NCBI GenBank assembly: GCA_027604685.1
Contig: JADHYX010000067.1
Location: forward strand, 6,189 to 70,188
Direction of reading: 5' to 3'
DNA from: Lobulomyces angularis
Taxonomy: Eukaryota > Chytridiomycota > Chytridiomycetes > Lobulomycetales > Lobulomycetaceae
DNA: 64,000 bases
How positions within the stretch are numbered: the stretch's first letter is position 1; every line of letters starts with the position of its first letter. Positions 23,081 to 35,894 of the stretch are shown piece after piece. The notes beneath the pieces were generated by a model that saw nothing but the letters and a program-made list of their open reading frames with translations, ran no database searches and was not told the DNA's origin. Position numbers and translations under genes: made by a program.

Positions 23081-23533
23081 ATGGAAAGTGATTTAAATAG
23101 AGTTGTGAATAATATGTAAAATTACATTATAAACTTTTTCTTTAAATCATTGCAATTAACCAACATTATCAACAGCTTTCAAGAGGATGGAGTTAAATCC
23201 GTACTTTTAATGGACAATAAAGGAATACCTTTATTAGGTTAAAAAAAAAAAACCAAAGCTTCTTAACAAAAAACATAACCTTTTCTATTTTTTTTGAAGA
23301 AAGAGGGAAGGAAAAAGTTCCAGAAACAACTTCAAGTTATTTAAATTTTATTATCAATGATGCGAACTTACTTTTAAACGATCCTAGTTCTCTTCCTACT
23401 GTTTCCATTGAATCTGAAAAGCAGTTCAGTATTTTCTTTTTTTTTACTATGTTTTGATGCTAATTACTTTACTTTTCCGTTTAGACATATTTTATGTAAA
23501 AAAGATGACATATCTATTGCTGTATTTAAATAA
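23081..23533 (+). CDS. LAMTOR5/HBXIP-like Ragulator subunit
   Basis: Small roadblock-fold subunit of the lysosomal/vacuolar Ragulator that recruits Rag GTPases to control TORC1. The spliced product is 89 residues: MESDLNRVVNNIFQEDGVKS, VLLMDNKGIPLL, INDANLLLNDPSSLPTVSIE, and a final KKDDISIAVFK. The order N-terminal helix, VxxVLxxDxxGxxL, SDPxDxPxVxxES, then DGIxxAVxK follows human LAMTOR5. Four exons, with introns at about 23116, 23239 and 23424, all phase-consistent. TAA at 23531. Confidence 0.8.
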
Positions 23534-23751
23534 TATTTGGTTTTTTAATTATAGAAGATAAAGTAATGAATATTTTTTTGTGATTGTATTTTATTTTAAA
23601 ATCTGTACTATTAGCACTTTTCTTTTATTTATTGAGTTTTTTTAGTTTATTTAATAAATTGTTGTAATATAGCACAATTTTTTATAGTTTTTTTTTAATT
23701 TTTTTTTATGATTGGGTTTTCGTGATTAAAAAAATTCAAATTACAATTAAA

Positions 23752-25623
23752 ATGATGGAGGAATATAAAGAAGAGAAAGTAGAAGAGAAAGTGTTAATTC
23801 AAATACCTTTTCCCAGTGAAATAGAACCAAATAAAATTCTAGTGGATCCAGCAAGCAAAACCTTGCTTGAAGTATCAGAACTCCCTTTACCAAACACAAT
23901 TGAATCATCATCAACAAACGATAAAAACTTTCCCAATCAACCAGAAGTAATTGAATCTATAGTAAACGGTGAATCGAAGAAAGATGAATCTATGCTGATA
24001 AAAAATGTTTATGAAAATAACACAAAGAAAAAAAATTTTTTTTCGCAGGAGATTAATAAAAAAAAAGGTGAAAGCACTAGGCCAAAATCAAGTAAAAAAG
24101 TACAATTTATTGAACAAGAAAATTCCCAAAAAATTTCTTTAAATGTTGATGCTAGCTTGAAAGAAGATAAAGTTTCTTCGGAAAATAATCCGTTTGAAAT
24201 TGAAATAATTCAAACAGATGATTCAATGGCAGCTTCTACACCGAATAATATCTTGCATACTAATGTTATTTCTTCTGACTTATTGTTTGATTATAAAAAT
24301 TTGGACAAACTTTTAGAAAATGGTTTTTTTTCCTAACACTATAAAACCTTTTTTTTATTAATTTTTTTTATAGAACATAATAGATCGAGACATTCAACAT
24401 TCGAAAAAAACTTGCAAAATAATAACAACGAAGATAATAAAAAAGAAATTGAATTTTTTGAATTAGAAAAAATCAATAATCAACCAAATTTGTTCTTGAA
24501 AAAAAAAAATTTTAATAATTTAAAAAATAAAAAACTTTCTTCTCATTCTACTTCTTTGTCTGGGTAATAATACAATGAAAAGGTTATTTAAATTTTTAAT
24601 GATTTTTTTCTTAGCAAAACCAAAATAAAGAAATTGGAAAGTGCAATGAATGGAAAAGCAGAATCTGAAAACCTGCATTTACCACAAATAGAAAATAGTA
24701 AATCAGTAAGTTCTTGCTCAGAGGAAGAGGGCGAGGTGGAGGATTATGATTTAGAATCTAGGCAACTACCCTTTAGTGCCTTTAAACCTGGTGTTGTCAA
24801 AACTCCTAGCTGTAGAAATCATATTGATAAATATAATATTGAACAGGTATTTTTTTTTTACATTTAAGATGAAATTTTCAAATTAAAAAATCTTTCAGAT
24901 TGCTCTTAGGAGATTAAGATTTATTATTGAATCGAATCAGGCTAAAATTGAACATCTTTCTCTTATTGATTTAATTGAAAATGGGTAAGCAAAAAAAAAG
25001 TAAAAACATTAATAAATTGTTGGTGCCATAGAGAAATTCCAAAAGATATAATTAAGAAATATTTTGGGGAAAGGTTTCACACAATACACGATGTAAGAGT
25101 TGCATTACTCCAATCAATAGATAAAACAAGAAGAGTGGAAAGAAAAAAGTTGTTGAAAAAGAAAACATTAAAAAAAAATAAAAACTCTACTAATGCTACA
25201 GTAAGGATATTTTCAGAAAAGTTTACAACAACCACACCGGATGAAGTTTTAATTGTATTAGATAAAGCTGAAAATGGAGTACTTAATTTAAGAGGGAACA
25301 AGTACACCAGCACTACTGACACTAAAGAAAATAGCTATCAAAAGAATAAAAATTTAAACAACTTTTATCAAAAAGATTATGTGGGAAGGAGCATCAACAG
25401 CTTACTCTTTTGCACAAAAACTAACGAAAATAACGATTTAGATACCGTAAAAACTGTGCAAAAAATGAGTAGTGCGTTTAAAAGAGCAATTAGCCCAAAA
25501 GGTCATACAAACAGTGGCTTAACAGGTTTGAACAGACATTGTGTTAACTATAGAAGTGGTTTCACATCAGATACTAATGCTAACAACTTAAAAGTAATTA
25601 AAAATGATTTGTATGCAAAATAG
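23752..25623 (+). CDS. Unrecognised acidic/basic low-complexity protein
   Basis: I do not recognise a domain. The N-terminal half is acidic and asparagine/lysine-rich. A more ordered central part reads ALRRLRFIIESNQAKIEHLS and LIENGEIPKDIIKKYFGERF, then DVRVALLQSIDKTRRVER, probably helical. The tail is serine/asparagine-rich and ends VIKNDLYAK. Introns at about 24322, 24565, 24846 and 24986 are phase-consistent, so it is a real spliced gene. The start is the first of two ATGs at 23752/23755. The helical middle resembles neither a known kinase nor a helicase. A structural or flagellar role is possible but unsupported. Confidence 0.5.
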
Positions 25624-25938
25624 TTTACATTTCAAACTATAGTACATATCGTATATTTTTAGTTCTTCCTAGAAAACAATAATAAAAATCTATCGAACAA
25701 TTTAAAATATTATTTCCTAAATACGAAACCTCTGCATTGGTTTATTTCGTCAAAGAGCACGCTGTTTTTTCAATAAAATCACTTATTTTCTTCCATAATT
25801 CTAGTTTCTTCAAATATATTAAACATCAACTTATGTCTTGTAATTTTAGCACTGATTTTGTTGTAGTGATTGAATTTAAAAAATTATAAATCTTCTGTTA
25901 TTGATAATTTTTAAGATAAAATATATTTAAAAAAAATT

Positions 25939-25973
<35 letters not shown>

Positions 25974-26029
25974 TTTTAGAAATTATTTTATAAACGATAT
26001 AAATTTTTAATACAAGTTTAATACGAATA
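25624..26029. other. AT-rich intergenic region with T22/A15 palindrome
   Basis: Separates two plus-strand genes. Near 25937-25973 a run of 22 T is followed directly by 15 A, which could fold as a simple hairpin in RNA and act in 3' end formation of the upstream gene. Otherwise nothing recognised. Confidence 0.45.
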
Positions 26030-26578
26030 ATGGTAAAAAATAACATTACTTAAAATTATACATAAATCAAGCTTTAACAAAAGAAGAAGCAAAAAAAAAA
26101 CAGAAAATATAAAGTTTGCATTTACCATCTTTTTTTTTTTTTGTTTCTTTTCAGACTAGTGAAACTAATCCAAAAGCCTTTCCATTAGCTGATGCGGAAT
26201 TAACCAACAAAATAATGGAGTTAGTTCAACAGGCAACACACTACAAACAATTAAAAAAAGGAGCAAATGAAGCAACAAAAACCTTGAATAGAGGTATCTC
26301 AGAATTTATTGTCATGACTGCTGATACTGAACCATTGGAAATTTTGTTGCATTTGCCCCTTCTATGTGAAGATAAAAATGTAAGTTAGTAAAATTAAAAG
26401 TTGATTATTTATTTTTATTCAGGTGCCATATGTATTTGTTCCTTCTAAACAAGCGTTAGGAAGAGCATGTGGTGTAAGTAGACCTGTTATTGCTTGCTCT
26501 GTCACTACTAATGAAGGATCGGAGTTAAAGGCTCAAATCCAATCCATTAAACTTTTAATTGAAAATTTATTAATTTAA
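26030..26578 (+). CDS. SNU13: Snu13/NHP2L1 (15.5K) U4 snRNP and box C/D snoRNP protein
   Basis: Binds kink-turns in U4 snRNA and box C/D snoRNAs. The product is about 127 residues: [77 protein letters not shown], and a final LIENLLI. The [15 protein letters not shown] segment is the RNA-binding signature. The start codon is alone in the first exon: ATG at 26030-26032 is followed at once by GTAAAA, with a 122-nt intron to 26154. TAA at 26576. Confidence 0.96.
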
Positions 26579-26852
26579 AAAACAGATAATTAAAATAAAA
26601 TAAAAAGGAATTTTTATTTTACTTTTTAGTTATTATAATTACTCTATTTTTTGTCTCTAATGATCAGTTATTTTATTAGTGAAGAGCTTGTAACATAGTT
26701 TTTTTACGCTAATTTTTTAATAATCATACAATTTTTTTTGAACTTCAATAATATTTAAGAAATAAATAAAAAAATAATGTCATTTATTAAATAAATTTTA
26801 TGGAAAATTAAACATTAAAAAGCAAGAAAATTGGTAATAAAATTTATAACTT

Positions 26853-28576
26853 TTAGAATCTTTTTATACCGCAATCCAAGCAAAATTTGTCCTTAGCACC
26901 AAACCCGTGCCCACAAGAATAGCAGTAGTTTGCCAAAAATTTTAATGGATCGCTTGATTTTGGTATGCCATCTACAGCATTAGAATTAAGTCCAACTTGA
27001 GATTGTGGTAAGCCCGCGTCTTTATGTATTGTTGGTTCTGCTATCCTAATTTCTTGTTTTTCATTATTTGTTGGTGGCAATTTCGGATTCACACCACCTG
27101 GTAATTTACTTTCGATTTTTGCTACTTGAGGAGAGGATGCCACCGTTTGGCATGCACTCGAGGCAGCAATTATATTACCTGAAGTTTTTATTTCTAAATT
27201 TTTCACAGTTTGTTGACTAGAAACTGCAACATCTTGCTTCGTAGTTTCATCATTTAAATTATCCTTAACAATTACTTTAGGAGGTTGATTTAGGTTTGCG
27301 TTAACAATCTTAATGTTGGCTTTTACATCACAGTTGGCGCTTTCTTTCACGACAGGTTTAGGAGGTTGAGTGTTAGTAGTAGGCGATAAATTAGCTGCAG
27401 TAATATTAATTTTAGGACTAATGTTTGCTGCATCCTTTACAGTAATAGGTGTAGAAGATAAAGGGTTAATAGCAATAATGGCTGCATCATTTGTAATGAC
27501 AATAGTTTTTGAATCTTCTTTACGTAAGGGCTTAGCAGTATCAGTGACGATAGCTGGAATAGATGTGGTTATATTGTGTTTTGATGCTTCTTTAGCCAAT
27601 GGAGCATGAGGATTGCTGATAGTGCTTGTAATATTCTCTTTAGTTTCCGCAGAAGGCTTTGATAAGGGAGAACTTGATGGCTGTAAAATACCATTTGGGG
27701 AAGAATTTTCATCTGTGGTCTTTCTCTGTGGGCTACTTGCCGCTAAGTTGCTCTCTTTGAAAGTTTCTTTCACCACAGGAGTAGTTGTGGTAGTAGTTGT
27801 GGAAGAAGTTCTCATTATCGATGATTCTTTGTTAATTGGCTTCGGAACTTGTGGTTTAGGCACTTGAGGCTTTGTGATAACACTTGGTGTACTTGGTGTG
27901 GAAGGTAATGGTACTGCCTGTAATTCAGTATCTGAAATCTTTTTTTGAGGTTTAGGAAGTAATGTTGGTGGTTTCAAAACTGGAGAAATCAACTGGAAAT
28001 CGGTGGATAAAGTATCCACAGATTCAACCTTTAAGGTTTCATCCGGAACATTGGCATTTACTTTAAATCCACCATTAGCATTTTCCAAAAAACCTGACGA
28101 ATTTTTAATAAAACCAAAATATTATTTTTTTTCATTTATTTTTTCATTTTTTTACCCTTTAAATACTTTATTTTTCTTCCATCTTGATTAGGAGGCAAAC
28201 CATCATTTTCTTGGGAATTTGATGAAAATTTTTCCTTAGCAACTGTCGAACTACTGATTTTTGATTTAACTGTAGAAACGTTACTTGGAATTTCAGAATT
28301 CTCCGGTGAAGAAAGCTCTTCTGAGGTAATCTTAATATCTCCTGATGATTCTTTCTTTGGTAATACCGGGGGAGGGCCAAATTTTAGCCCACCTTGGTGG
28401 TCTATCGAAAAAAAATGTTATTTTAACAGAAAAAGAGTCATCTCACCTAAGAGTCCTTTCATATATAAAATTTTTCTTCCCCCAGTGACATTTTCAACAT
28501 TACAGCTAGTTTGTGAAGAATGTATTTCTTTTGGTGTGGATATTTTTGAAGGTAATTGTGGAGGTATTTTTGACAT
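26853..28576 (-). CDS. Low-complexity protein with duplicated GRKIxYxKG motif and C-terminal zinc ribbon
   Basis: Family not recognised. Exons 1 and 2 each end in the same motif: GGRKILYMKGLLG and DGRKIKYLKG. Each is followed across a phase-1 intron by a matching GG-[LF]-K segment (DHQGGLKF and ENANGGFK). Exon 3 encodes a long proline, serine, threonine and alanine-rich tract with many TxPxxKE-type repeats, then a zinc ribbon YCYSCGHGFGAKDKFCLDCG (C-x2-C, C-x2-C). The start MSKIPPQLP at 28576 is the first ATG. The ribbon suggests a nucleic-acid- or protein-binding end and the tract is probably disordered. It lies directly downstream of the ZC2HC1 gene on the same strand. Confidence 0.6.
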
Positions 28577-28667
28577 TTTTGCTGATATTTTTCTTTTTTT
28601 TAAGTTATTTTTTTATATTTTTTTTATATTATTTTATTAATTTATAAAATGTTGAATAAATTATGAG

Positions 28668-29146
28668 TTATTTTTGAGGAGATGAACTTTTTTTTTGTCT
28701 TTCAAAATAACCTCCAGGTTTACAACTTCTTAAATGAATTATTAAACTGTCTGGAAGAAACTTTCTCGCACAATTAGGACAAGGATCTCTTCCGCCTTCA
28801 AGAAAATTACTGTTTGCTTGATTATTGTATTCTTCTTTTTCTTTTAACGATAACTTCTCAATTGGAATATCCAAATTCAATATTTGTTGATCTGGCGCTT
28901 TTGGAAGTGGTTTTCTTTGAGATTTTGGGAGTTTACTTTGTTGTAAATTCCACTTTTCAGTGCAAGCTTTAATGTGAATTGGTAAACTTTTACTTCCGAA
29001 TTCTCTACCACAAATATGACTGAATTACAATTTTTTTTTTTTTTGAGTTTATTTTAATAAAAAAAATAATGATGAAATTTTCAATACCAAACAATTAACT
29101 TTGGATGAAGTCCTTGATGTTTTTTTAAATTTGAGTTTAAATCCAT
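28668..29146 (-). CDS. ZC2HC1-like zinc-finger protein
   Basis: Two C2HC fingers of the ZC2HC1 type: CHICGREFGSKSLPIHIKAC, spanning the intron, and CPNCARKFLPDSLIIHLRSC. Each has C-x2-C-x12-H-x3-C. Exon 1 starts at ATG 29146 (MDLNSNLKKHQGLHPKLIV) and ends in TG, which completes the first cysteine codon after a roughly 55-nt intron. The proline/lysine linker EKWNLQQSKLPKSQRKPLP is typical of the family. The cellular role of these proteins is poorly known; they are widespread in flagellated eukaryotes. TAA at 28668. Confidence 0.85.
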
Positions 29147-29579
29147 AAACAAAAAAAAAAAAAATTAAAATAAAACTACTTAATTATAATCGTAATTTTT
29201 TTTTTTTTTGTTTAGTTGATTTAATTAATTTTTCTTTTAGCCAATCATTCAGTTTTTTTTAATTGTTTCAAAAATGAAAAAAACCTCAGTTCATTTTTAC
29301 TACTGTTTAATTTCAAAATTTGATATGTGGGAAACCCAATATAAACTATTTTATATTTTTTATAAGAAAAAGAATATTCTAATTAGCAAAATTGTTTGCA
29401 GCAACAAATATTTACAGCAATAACTACAGCAAAAAAAAAAAAAAAAAAGATATCAGAAATTTAAATTTTTGCTAAATTCGTTTTTCAAAGAAAAAAAAAA
29501 AAATTTAAAAAAATGGAAGTTAAAAAATTTTCTTTAAATAACGAATTTTTCTTAACAGTAAAAATCGAATATATACCAA
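29147..29579. other. AT-rich divergent intergenic region, nothing recognised
   Basis: Lies between the ZC2HC1-like gene and an unrecognised plus-strand gene. Only A/T runs are visible. Confidence 0.5.
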
Positions 29580-30126
29580 ATGACAACTTACCTTTCAGAT
29601 GTTTCAAACAGTTCTCCAGACAAACCTTCCCACAATTCCAAAACAAAGAAAAGTAAAAAGTGGGTTGGAAAATTATTAAAAAAGTTGAAATTTGTAGGTA
29701 CCTTTTTTTTTTTATTTTTTTTTTACTTAAGTATCATAAAAATTAGGTTCTTTCTTTTTATATTATTTTTTTATATAAAAAAAAAAATAGAATAGACAAG
29801 AAAATGGTGAAAAAATTGAACAAAAAACCGAAAACAATAGCAAAAACATAGTATTTGAAGCTGATACCAGCAGGTTAATTACTTCAATTGAAGATGTTCC
29901 AAAAAGAAGTTCTGTTTTAATTTTACCAACAATACTGGAAAACCAGGAATTGCAAAAGGCACTTGATGATAATACGACTGCGAGTCAAGGAACTTCAAAA
30001 AATAAATCGTCAAATAATCAGAAAGGAAAAAAGATTGTTGATGAATACGACAAAGAAATTAACTCCTTGTTTAACGATATCTTTGAAGATCGTAGTAAAG
30101 GTAACGTTAGGAAAAACTGTAAGTGA
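29580..30126 (+). CDS. Unrecognised small lysine/asparagine-rich protein
   Basis: Exon 1 (ATG 29580) encodes MTTYLSDVSNSSPDKPSHNS, then a basic stretch KKSKKWVGKLLKKLKF. A GTAGGT donor splices in phase 0 to an acceptor near 29790, giving NRQENGEKIEQKTENN, then IVFEADTSRLITSIEDVPKR, and ends at TGA 30124. Total about 146 residues. No known domain; the N-terminal basic amphipathic helix could bind membrane or nucleic acid. The stop overlaps a GTAAGT, so a further downstream exon cannot be excluded. Confidence 0.45.
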
Positions 30127-30389
30127 AGGTAGCTCCAGTTCTGCGGCCCTACCTCCAGACAAATAAATTCCAATATTAAACAAATTTTATTTCAAAAATT
30201 TTAATTTATAAATAGTTTTTTTTTTTTTTTTTTTTTTTTGATTTTTCAAGACAATAACCTGTAAATACGTTAATTTATTCCTTAATTTATAAAAAATTTC
30301 TAATATGTATATAATTTTAATTTTTCTTAAAAATTTTGTATCTGTATATTTTTTAAAACTTCTTTTTTATCTATTTTAATACATTTTCA

Positions 30390-32846
30390 CTAACAATACC
30401 TGACTTCACCTTCTTCCTCTAAAAATTCCACAAACCTTTTTAAATATCCTCCACTACGAGTTAAAGTTTCCGAGTCTCCAATAATGCATAAGTGTGCTTT
30501 TGCCCTAGTAATAGCAACATTCAGCCTTCTTTCATCAGAAAGAAAGCCTACTTCCCCATTTTCATTGCTTCTAACTAGACTAAGGATAATGCAACTTTTC
30601 TCCCTCCCCTGAAATCCGTCGACGGTTCCAATCTCTAGCTCTTTACTGTCATTATAGAGAGGTCTAAGTGTCAATGTCAGTAAATTAACTTGAGCACTAT
30701 ATGGAGATATTACTGCAATATCACCCAATGAAACTCCTGCATCAACCAGCGACTTAATATGTTTCACAACTCTAAAAAAAGAAATTTAAACTTAATACAT
30801 TTTCATTATTAGACATACAGTTCAGCTTCACCCGTATTTAATTTAGATCCTGTAATGCTAAAATTATTTGTGGACATATTTTCTTCACTCTCTCTCATTT
30901 CTCCCATGGTATCAATATATAAAAGTGGAATTGTTGTGTCATCATTCGGTGTTACTGTTTGAGAATCTGTTAAAATTCTGTTTTTTACTGAAATATCTGC
31001 TTTTAATTTGTCATCATAGAGTGTTTTTGAGCTAAATTTCATAATTTTTTCATTGCTCCTATACTGTGTATCAAGCATCCTTTTTATACCAGTTCCATGT
31101 ATCTTTAACAGTCGATCAACTAGAATACAAAGTTAATAATGGAACTTTTTTGTTATTTTCTTACAAAGCGTAAACTCTAAAGATTCCTCTATATTATAGT
31201 TGCTGTTGTTAACTTCATTTTTTCTACTTTTGATAGTTGGTGGTAGTTGCAGATGGTCACCAGCCAAAATTAGTTTTTTAGAATTTAGTATGGGGATCCA
31301 ACATTCCACCTCTAAAGCTTGACTGGCTTCATCTATTAAAACTGTATCAAATGGTCCCACCTCTTTCACCAATTCCAATAATTTTTTATTGGATGCTCCA
31401 GATAAAGTTGAGAGTATTACCTGGGAACCTTTCAGTAAGTTGTCGACAACCTTTCGTTCTCGCTCTTTTAGCTTTCAAAGAGAAGAATTAACGAAATTTA
31501 CAATTTAATAATACTTCTTTTCTGAAAATTTTAATTTCATCATAAAGAAGTCTTCTATCTTTTCTATTTTTACATTTACTGATTCCTAAAAAAATAAATG
31601 AAATAAAATTTTGGTATTTTTTTCTTATTTTGCATTTTTTAAACCTTTAAGAGCTTTTTCAACATCATTTCTAACGTCATTGGCAATTTTACCTTCGTCA
31701 CAGGTCTTCACTCTACATTCCTATAATTATACAATGGATTCGATATTATACAAATTTAAAAAAAATTTATGTGTACAAGTGCATGATCCAGAACAGTTTG
31801 TAAAATTCTCGCAGGATGCCCCAATCGAATGATCTCTAACCTTGATTTTGACAAACGCTCAACCTTAATTACCAATTTGCAAAATGTCAAGTTTTTAAGT
31901 GATATATACCAGGTTATCCACGGATATGTTACTAGGCCCACATACTAAAACTCTTTCTCCCCTTTTACAAAGTTGTTGAATAATTTCAAGGCAGCACTGT
32001 GTTTTTCCGGTCCCAGGAGGCCCATGTATCAGAGCAACATCTTCAGCATTAAGTGCAAATTCAATTGCAATTTTTTGACTTGGGTTTAATCTATGATTAA
32101 AAAATTTTAAGCTTTCAATATTTTTTTTACAAAAGTTAGGTTTTCTAAAATTAAATAAACATCTGGTTAATGAATCCTCATTTTTTAATAAAATTTTATT
32201 TAAAGTATCAAATATTCTTTCATAAGTAACTTGATTACTAATTTTAAAGATGGAAATTTTTTCTTGCAATTCATCAGGAACGGCGTCTTTAAAACTCAAG
32301 ACAATCTTTCCTTCTCGTATTTGATAAATAAGACCTGAAATTTTGAATCCGGAATCGTCATTTGAAACAGTAGAAACTTTGTCTCTTTTTGTTACTTCAG
32401 AAATGGAAACAATATCTCCTACTCTAATTTTCAGTTGGAAAATAATTAAAAAAACATTAAATTCAGCAATTTAATTGCCTACTTCAATTTATGTGGTTTT
32501 ATATTTTCCACTCCTGGACCTGCAGTTAACTCAACCAAGTATTTTCCACCCTAATTGTTTAAAAATAATTTAAAACGTTTTTTGCAAGTATTTACAAATA
32601 CCAACCCCATGCGTATGCCGGCGACATATAATCCAAGAATCGCCACTCCTTTTCTAAAAATAAACTTTGTTAGGAAATTAGACAACTAATTGGAATAAAG
32701 CTTAAGTGTTCCAAAAAAAACATTTACTACCGTGCTAACTCGCTTGGAGGGAAATTTGAATTTAACAGTTTGACTTCTTCCATTTCGGTTTCCCTTTCTA
32801 AATTAATTAGTGATCTCTGTTTTTCCACCCATTCTTTGATATCCAT
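30390..32846 (-). CDS. IGHMBP2/Hcs1-like superfamily 1B helicase
   Basis: Upf1-like DNA/RNA helicase. Motifs in order: Walker A ALIHGPPGTGKTQCCLEIIQ, CGPSNISVDNLV (Ia), VLIDEASQALEVECW (Walker B, DEAS), LAGDHLQLPPTI (III), TQYRSNEKIM, VISPYSAQV, GTVDGFQGREKSCIILSLVR (V) and LNVAITRAKAHLCIIGD (VI). The N-terminal beta-barrel region precedes motif I, as in SMUBP2. The C-terminus ends just after motif VI (EGEVRYC), so the R3H and AN1 domains of the animal protein are absent, as in yeast Hcs1. ATG at 32846 (MDIKEWVEKQ); about ten small introns. Confidence 0.93.
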
Positions 32847-33112
32847 ATTTTTATTATTCAAAAGTATAAATTTTTTTATTTCATGAATGCATATTAAATT
32901 AAATATGGAAGTAAACAAATTGATGTAAAAAAAAAAAAAAAAACTAATTAACTTAAATAATCTAAAACTTATTAAGCAAAAAAAAAAAAATTGAATTGCA
33001 TTAAAACGCAGGTTTTACAAAAGCACTTTTACTAATAAACAAAAAAAAAAAAAGATAATCATTTCATAGTATAATGGTTATTGAATTCACTTTAATAAAC
33101 ATCATAAAAACG

Positions 33113-35894
33113 TTACGTACTTTTAATCTCTTGCAGCCACCAATCCGCCAACACTGAAAATCAAAAATTTAGAAATTATATAAATTACATAAATTACCGT
33201 TTAACACATCAGTAACAGGAGCCCAATTTCTTTCTACACTATTACGTGATAAATTTCCTTCAGTATTTTCAGAAATGTTGCTATTTGAAAATTTTTCGAC
33301 GCCGTTAAAGATATCATGAAATTTTTCAGGCTGTTTATGAGCCGAGTAGTCACTCATTATAACATCACTCTCTTGTTTAGAAGCATTTTTTATATTTTTT
33401 TTAGCACTAAGCTCATTCTTCTTTTTGTCAATTTTTTTTTCATCGTTAAGCAAATATTTCATTGAGTTTAACAAAGGTTTTTTTTGTTCAACATTAACTG
33501 GAGGTGCAGTAAACCATTTCATCTGACCATCGTCAGTTTTGTCAAATAAAGACACTAAGTTTTAATTAAGGTTAATACCTGTTAAATTCAAAATTTAATA
33601 GTTGTACCTGTTTTCTTTGGTAGCATTTCCTGAAAAAGATATGAAGAAGTATTTGGTTGCAGCTGTGCGCTAAGAAGAGGATTAGGGGCAACGGCTTGTG
33701 GCATGGAAAGAGAAGCACTTGAAATTGGTGTGCTCTTATTCAAATTACTTCCAACGGGAGTTTGCATCGTCGTTTTAAAAGTTTCCGAAGGTACTGGATT
33801 TAATACTTTACTAGGTTGTAGTGAAGATGATGAAAATGCAGGAGAATGTAACATGTTTTTGCTATTTGCAGAATTCGCAGTGGAATTCAGAGGAGTCACA
33901 TGCTGAACTTTATTTCCGTTGAGGGGAGTTTCCATTTTTAACGATTTAGATAGTTGCTACAAAAATTTTAACATTTAAATTAAATTCTACTATTTTACCT
34001 TAATACTCTCTGGCGGACCCTTGGAATTGCTCCTGGGAATAGCAGGCGAAGAATTAGACACAATATCAATTTCACTCAATTTTCTTTTCCGACTTAAACT
34101 TTGCTGGGTTTGATGTAGGCTTTCATCGTAATAAATTGAGTTAACTTTATTTGGTATGTAAGGTTGCGGATATAAATCTAGATCTAATTCCACATTGCTA
34201 TTTTTCAATTTTTCAGGTAAGCAACTTGGCCAACTTTTAATCTTCGTGCTGCTTTTGGCTTGTTCATTGTATCTGCTTTCACATACATATACATCTTTAA
34301 ATTCATATCCCTTGGGTTTGCCTCTAATGTAATCTTTGTAAAACAACACATAACATCGTCCTTTCACTTCATGCATTCTATAATTAGCATAATGATTGGT
34401 TTTCAGTACTTCATTTTCCATGAATTTTTGAGTTGCTTTATGAACTGTTTGCTCTGGCCTAAGAAACCAACATCCAGAAAATTCAAGGGAAGAACTATAG
34501 AAAGAATTATTATAGTAGATACTTAAAAAATCGAATACTTTTTATTTTGTTTCCAGAGATCAGTAATTTGTACAACAGTAGGCTTATCTCCAGCGTCGGG
34601 ATTTTCAGTATATACATAATCCCCAATCTTATACACCTGGTTCTTGTATTCTATAGCATCCAAATAAGTAACATCTTCTAGCGAAATCGGACTCAAATCA
34701 TCTTCATTTTCTTTACCCATCAGAGATAGAAAGTAAGACTAAATGATATAATAAATATGCAAAGTTTCAAAAATAAATCACCTTTAAAGTTTGCGCATCA
34801 TTATACACATCAGAACCTTCTGCATTGTATTGCATGGCATTTTGGCACATTAATTGAAAATCATTCTCAAAGTCTTGTCTGGTTAAATATTTTGCTGTAT
34901 TAATATTTTCTTTAATAGTTTCCAAAGCGATAGGTTTTTTTATCTTGAGAAAGAAAAAAAAAAGTTTAATAAAAGAAATAAAGCCCAATGTATTAAAGAA
35001 AATGTAAATTTTTTTTAATTTAACAATTTTAAACGAAAAAATAAAGAAATTAACGTTATTGGATACCTCAACATAATAATCAGGATATTCAAATTTGTCA
35101 GGCAATTCTAAAAACAGTTCACAAACAAGTCTGCCATCCCTATCCTTTAAATTCGAAACTTTTTTTATTACTTTATTATACTCCTCCATAAAAACATTAT
35201 TTATAGCCAAATTTTCACTAGAAGCGCTATTACTTAAGTTGATCTTTATTTTGGTGACACTATTGTTTTCCGCAGGTGCATTATTTGATAATGTTGTATT
35301 TGCTAAATTTATCTTAATTACAGGAGTACTATCCCTACTAACAGTAGCATCTTTAACTCCTCTAAATTCTCTTTCAAAGTTGCCATCAAATACTTGCTTT
35401 AAAGTTTGTGCGTCATTGTAAACAGTAGAGTTTTTTCTGTTGTAAGTTTTAGCATTCTGTATCATCAACTGAAAATCTTCTTCGAATTCAGAAGGAGATT
35501 TATATAGTTTTTTTGATATTTTAGCCTATAAATTAATGAGTTAATCAGTCAAACAAATTTTACTTGAGCTGAACTCAATTATATATTTACCTCAATGTTT
35601 TCAAAAGCTATAGGAGTATGAATAACATGATAATAATCCGGATACTGTGATTTGTTAGGTAACTTCAAAAACAATGTAGACAGTTGTCGTCTACAAAAAA
35701 AAATTTTAATTTATAAATCAAAAAAATGCTAAGTAAAATAAAGTGTTTTAAAAAAATTTATACCCTTTTTCCACGTAAGATTTGGTCAAATTGAGTATTT
35801 TTGTGTACTTTAATTGATTGTTTGAATTGATACTTTCAGTTGATTTTGATGGATTTAAAGTAATTTTCATTCCATTAGTAATACTCTCATCCAT
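33113..35894 (-). CDS. Rsc1/Rsc2-like chromatin remodelling subunit (two bromodomains and BAH)
   Basis: Subunit of an RSC/PBAF-type remodeller. Bromodomain 1 (about residues 25-125) has YPDYYHVIHTPIAFENIEAK and QNAKTYNRKNSTVYNDA. Bromodomain 2 (about 200-310) has YPDYYVEIKKPIALETIKEN and CQNAMQYNAEGSDVYNDA. A BAH domain follows: YKIGDYVYTENPD, GCWFLRPEQT and HYANYRMHEVKGRCYVLFY. The C-terminal third is serine/proline-rich. The final exon after the intron near 33145-33195 reads VLADWWLQEIKST in the consistent phase. ATG at 35894 (MDESITNG), TAA at 33113. About nine introns. The BD-BD-BAH order is that of yeast Rsc1/2. Confidence 0.9.

Noticed and set aside
25937..25973. Mobile-element terminal inverted repeat
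   Set aside because: It is a plain T-run next to an A-run, common in this genome, with no element or target duplication.
27370..27867. Plus-strand hydrophobic open frames
   Set aside because: They are antisense shadows of the proline/threonine/alanine-rich exon of the zinc-ribbon gene.
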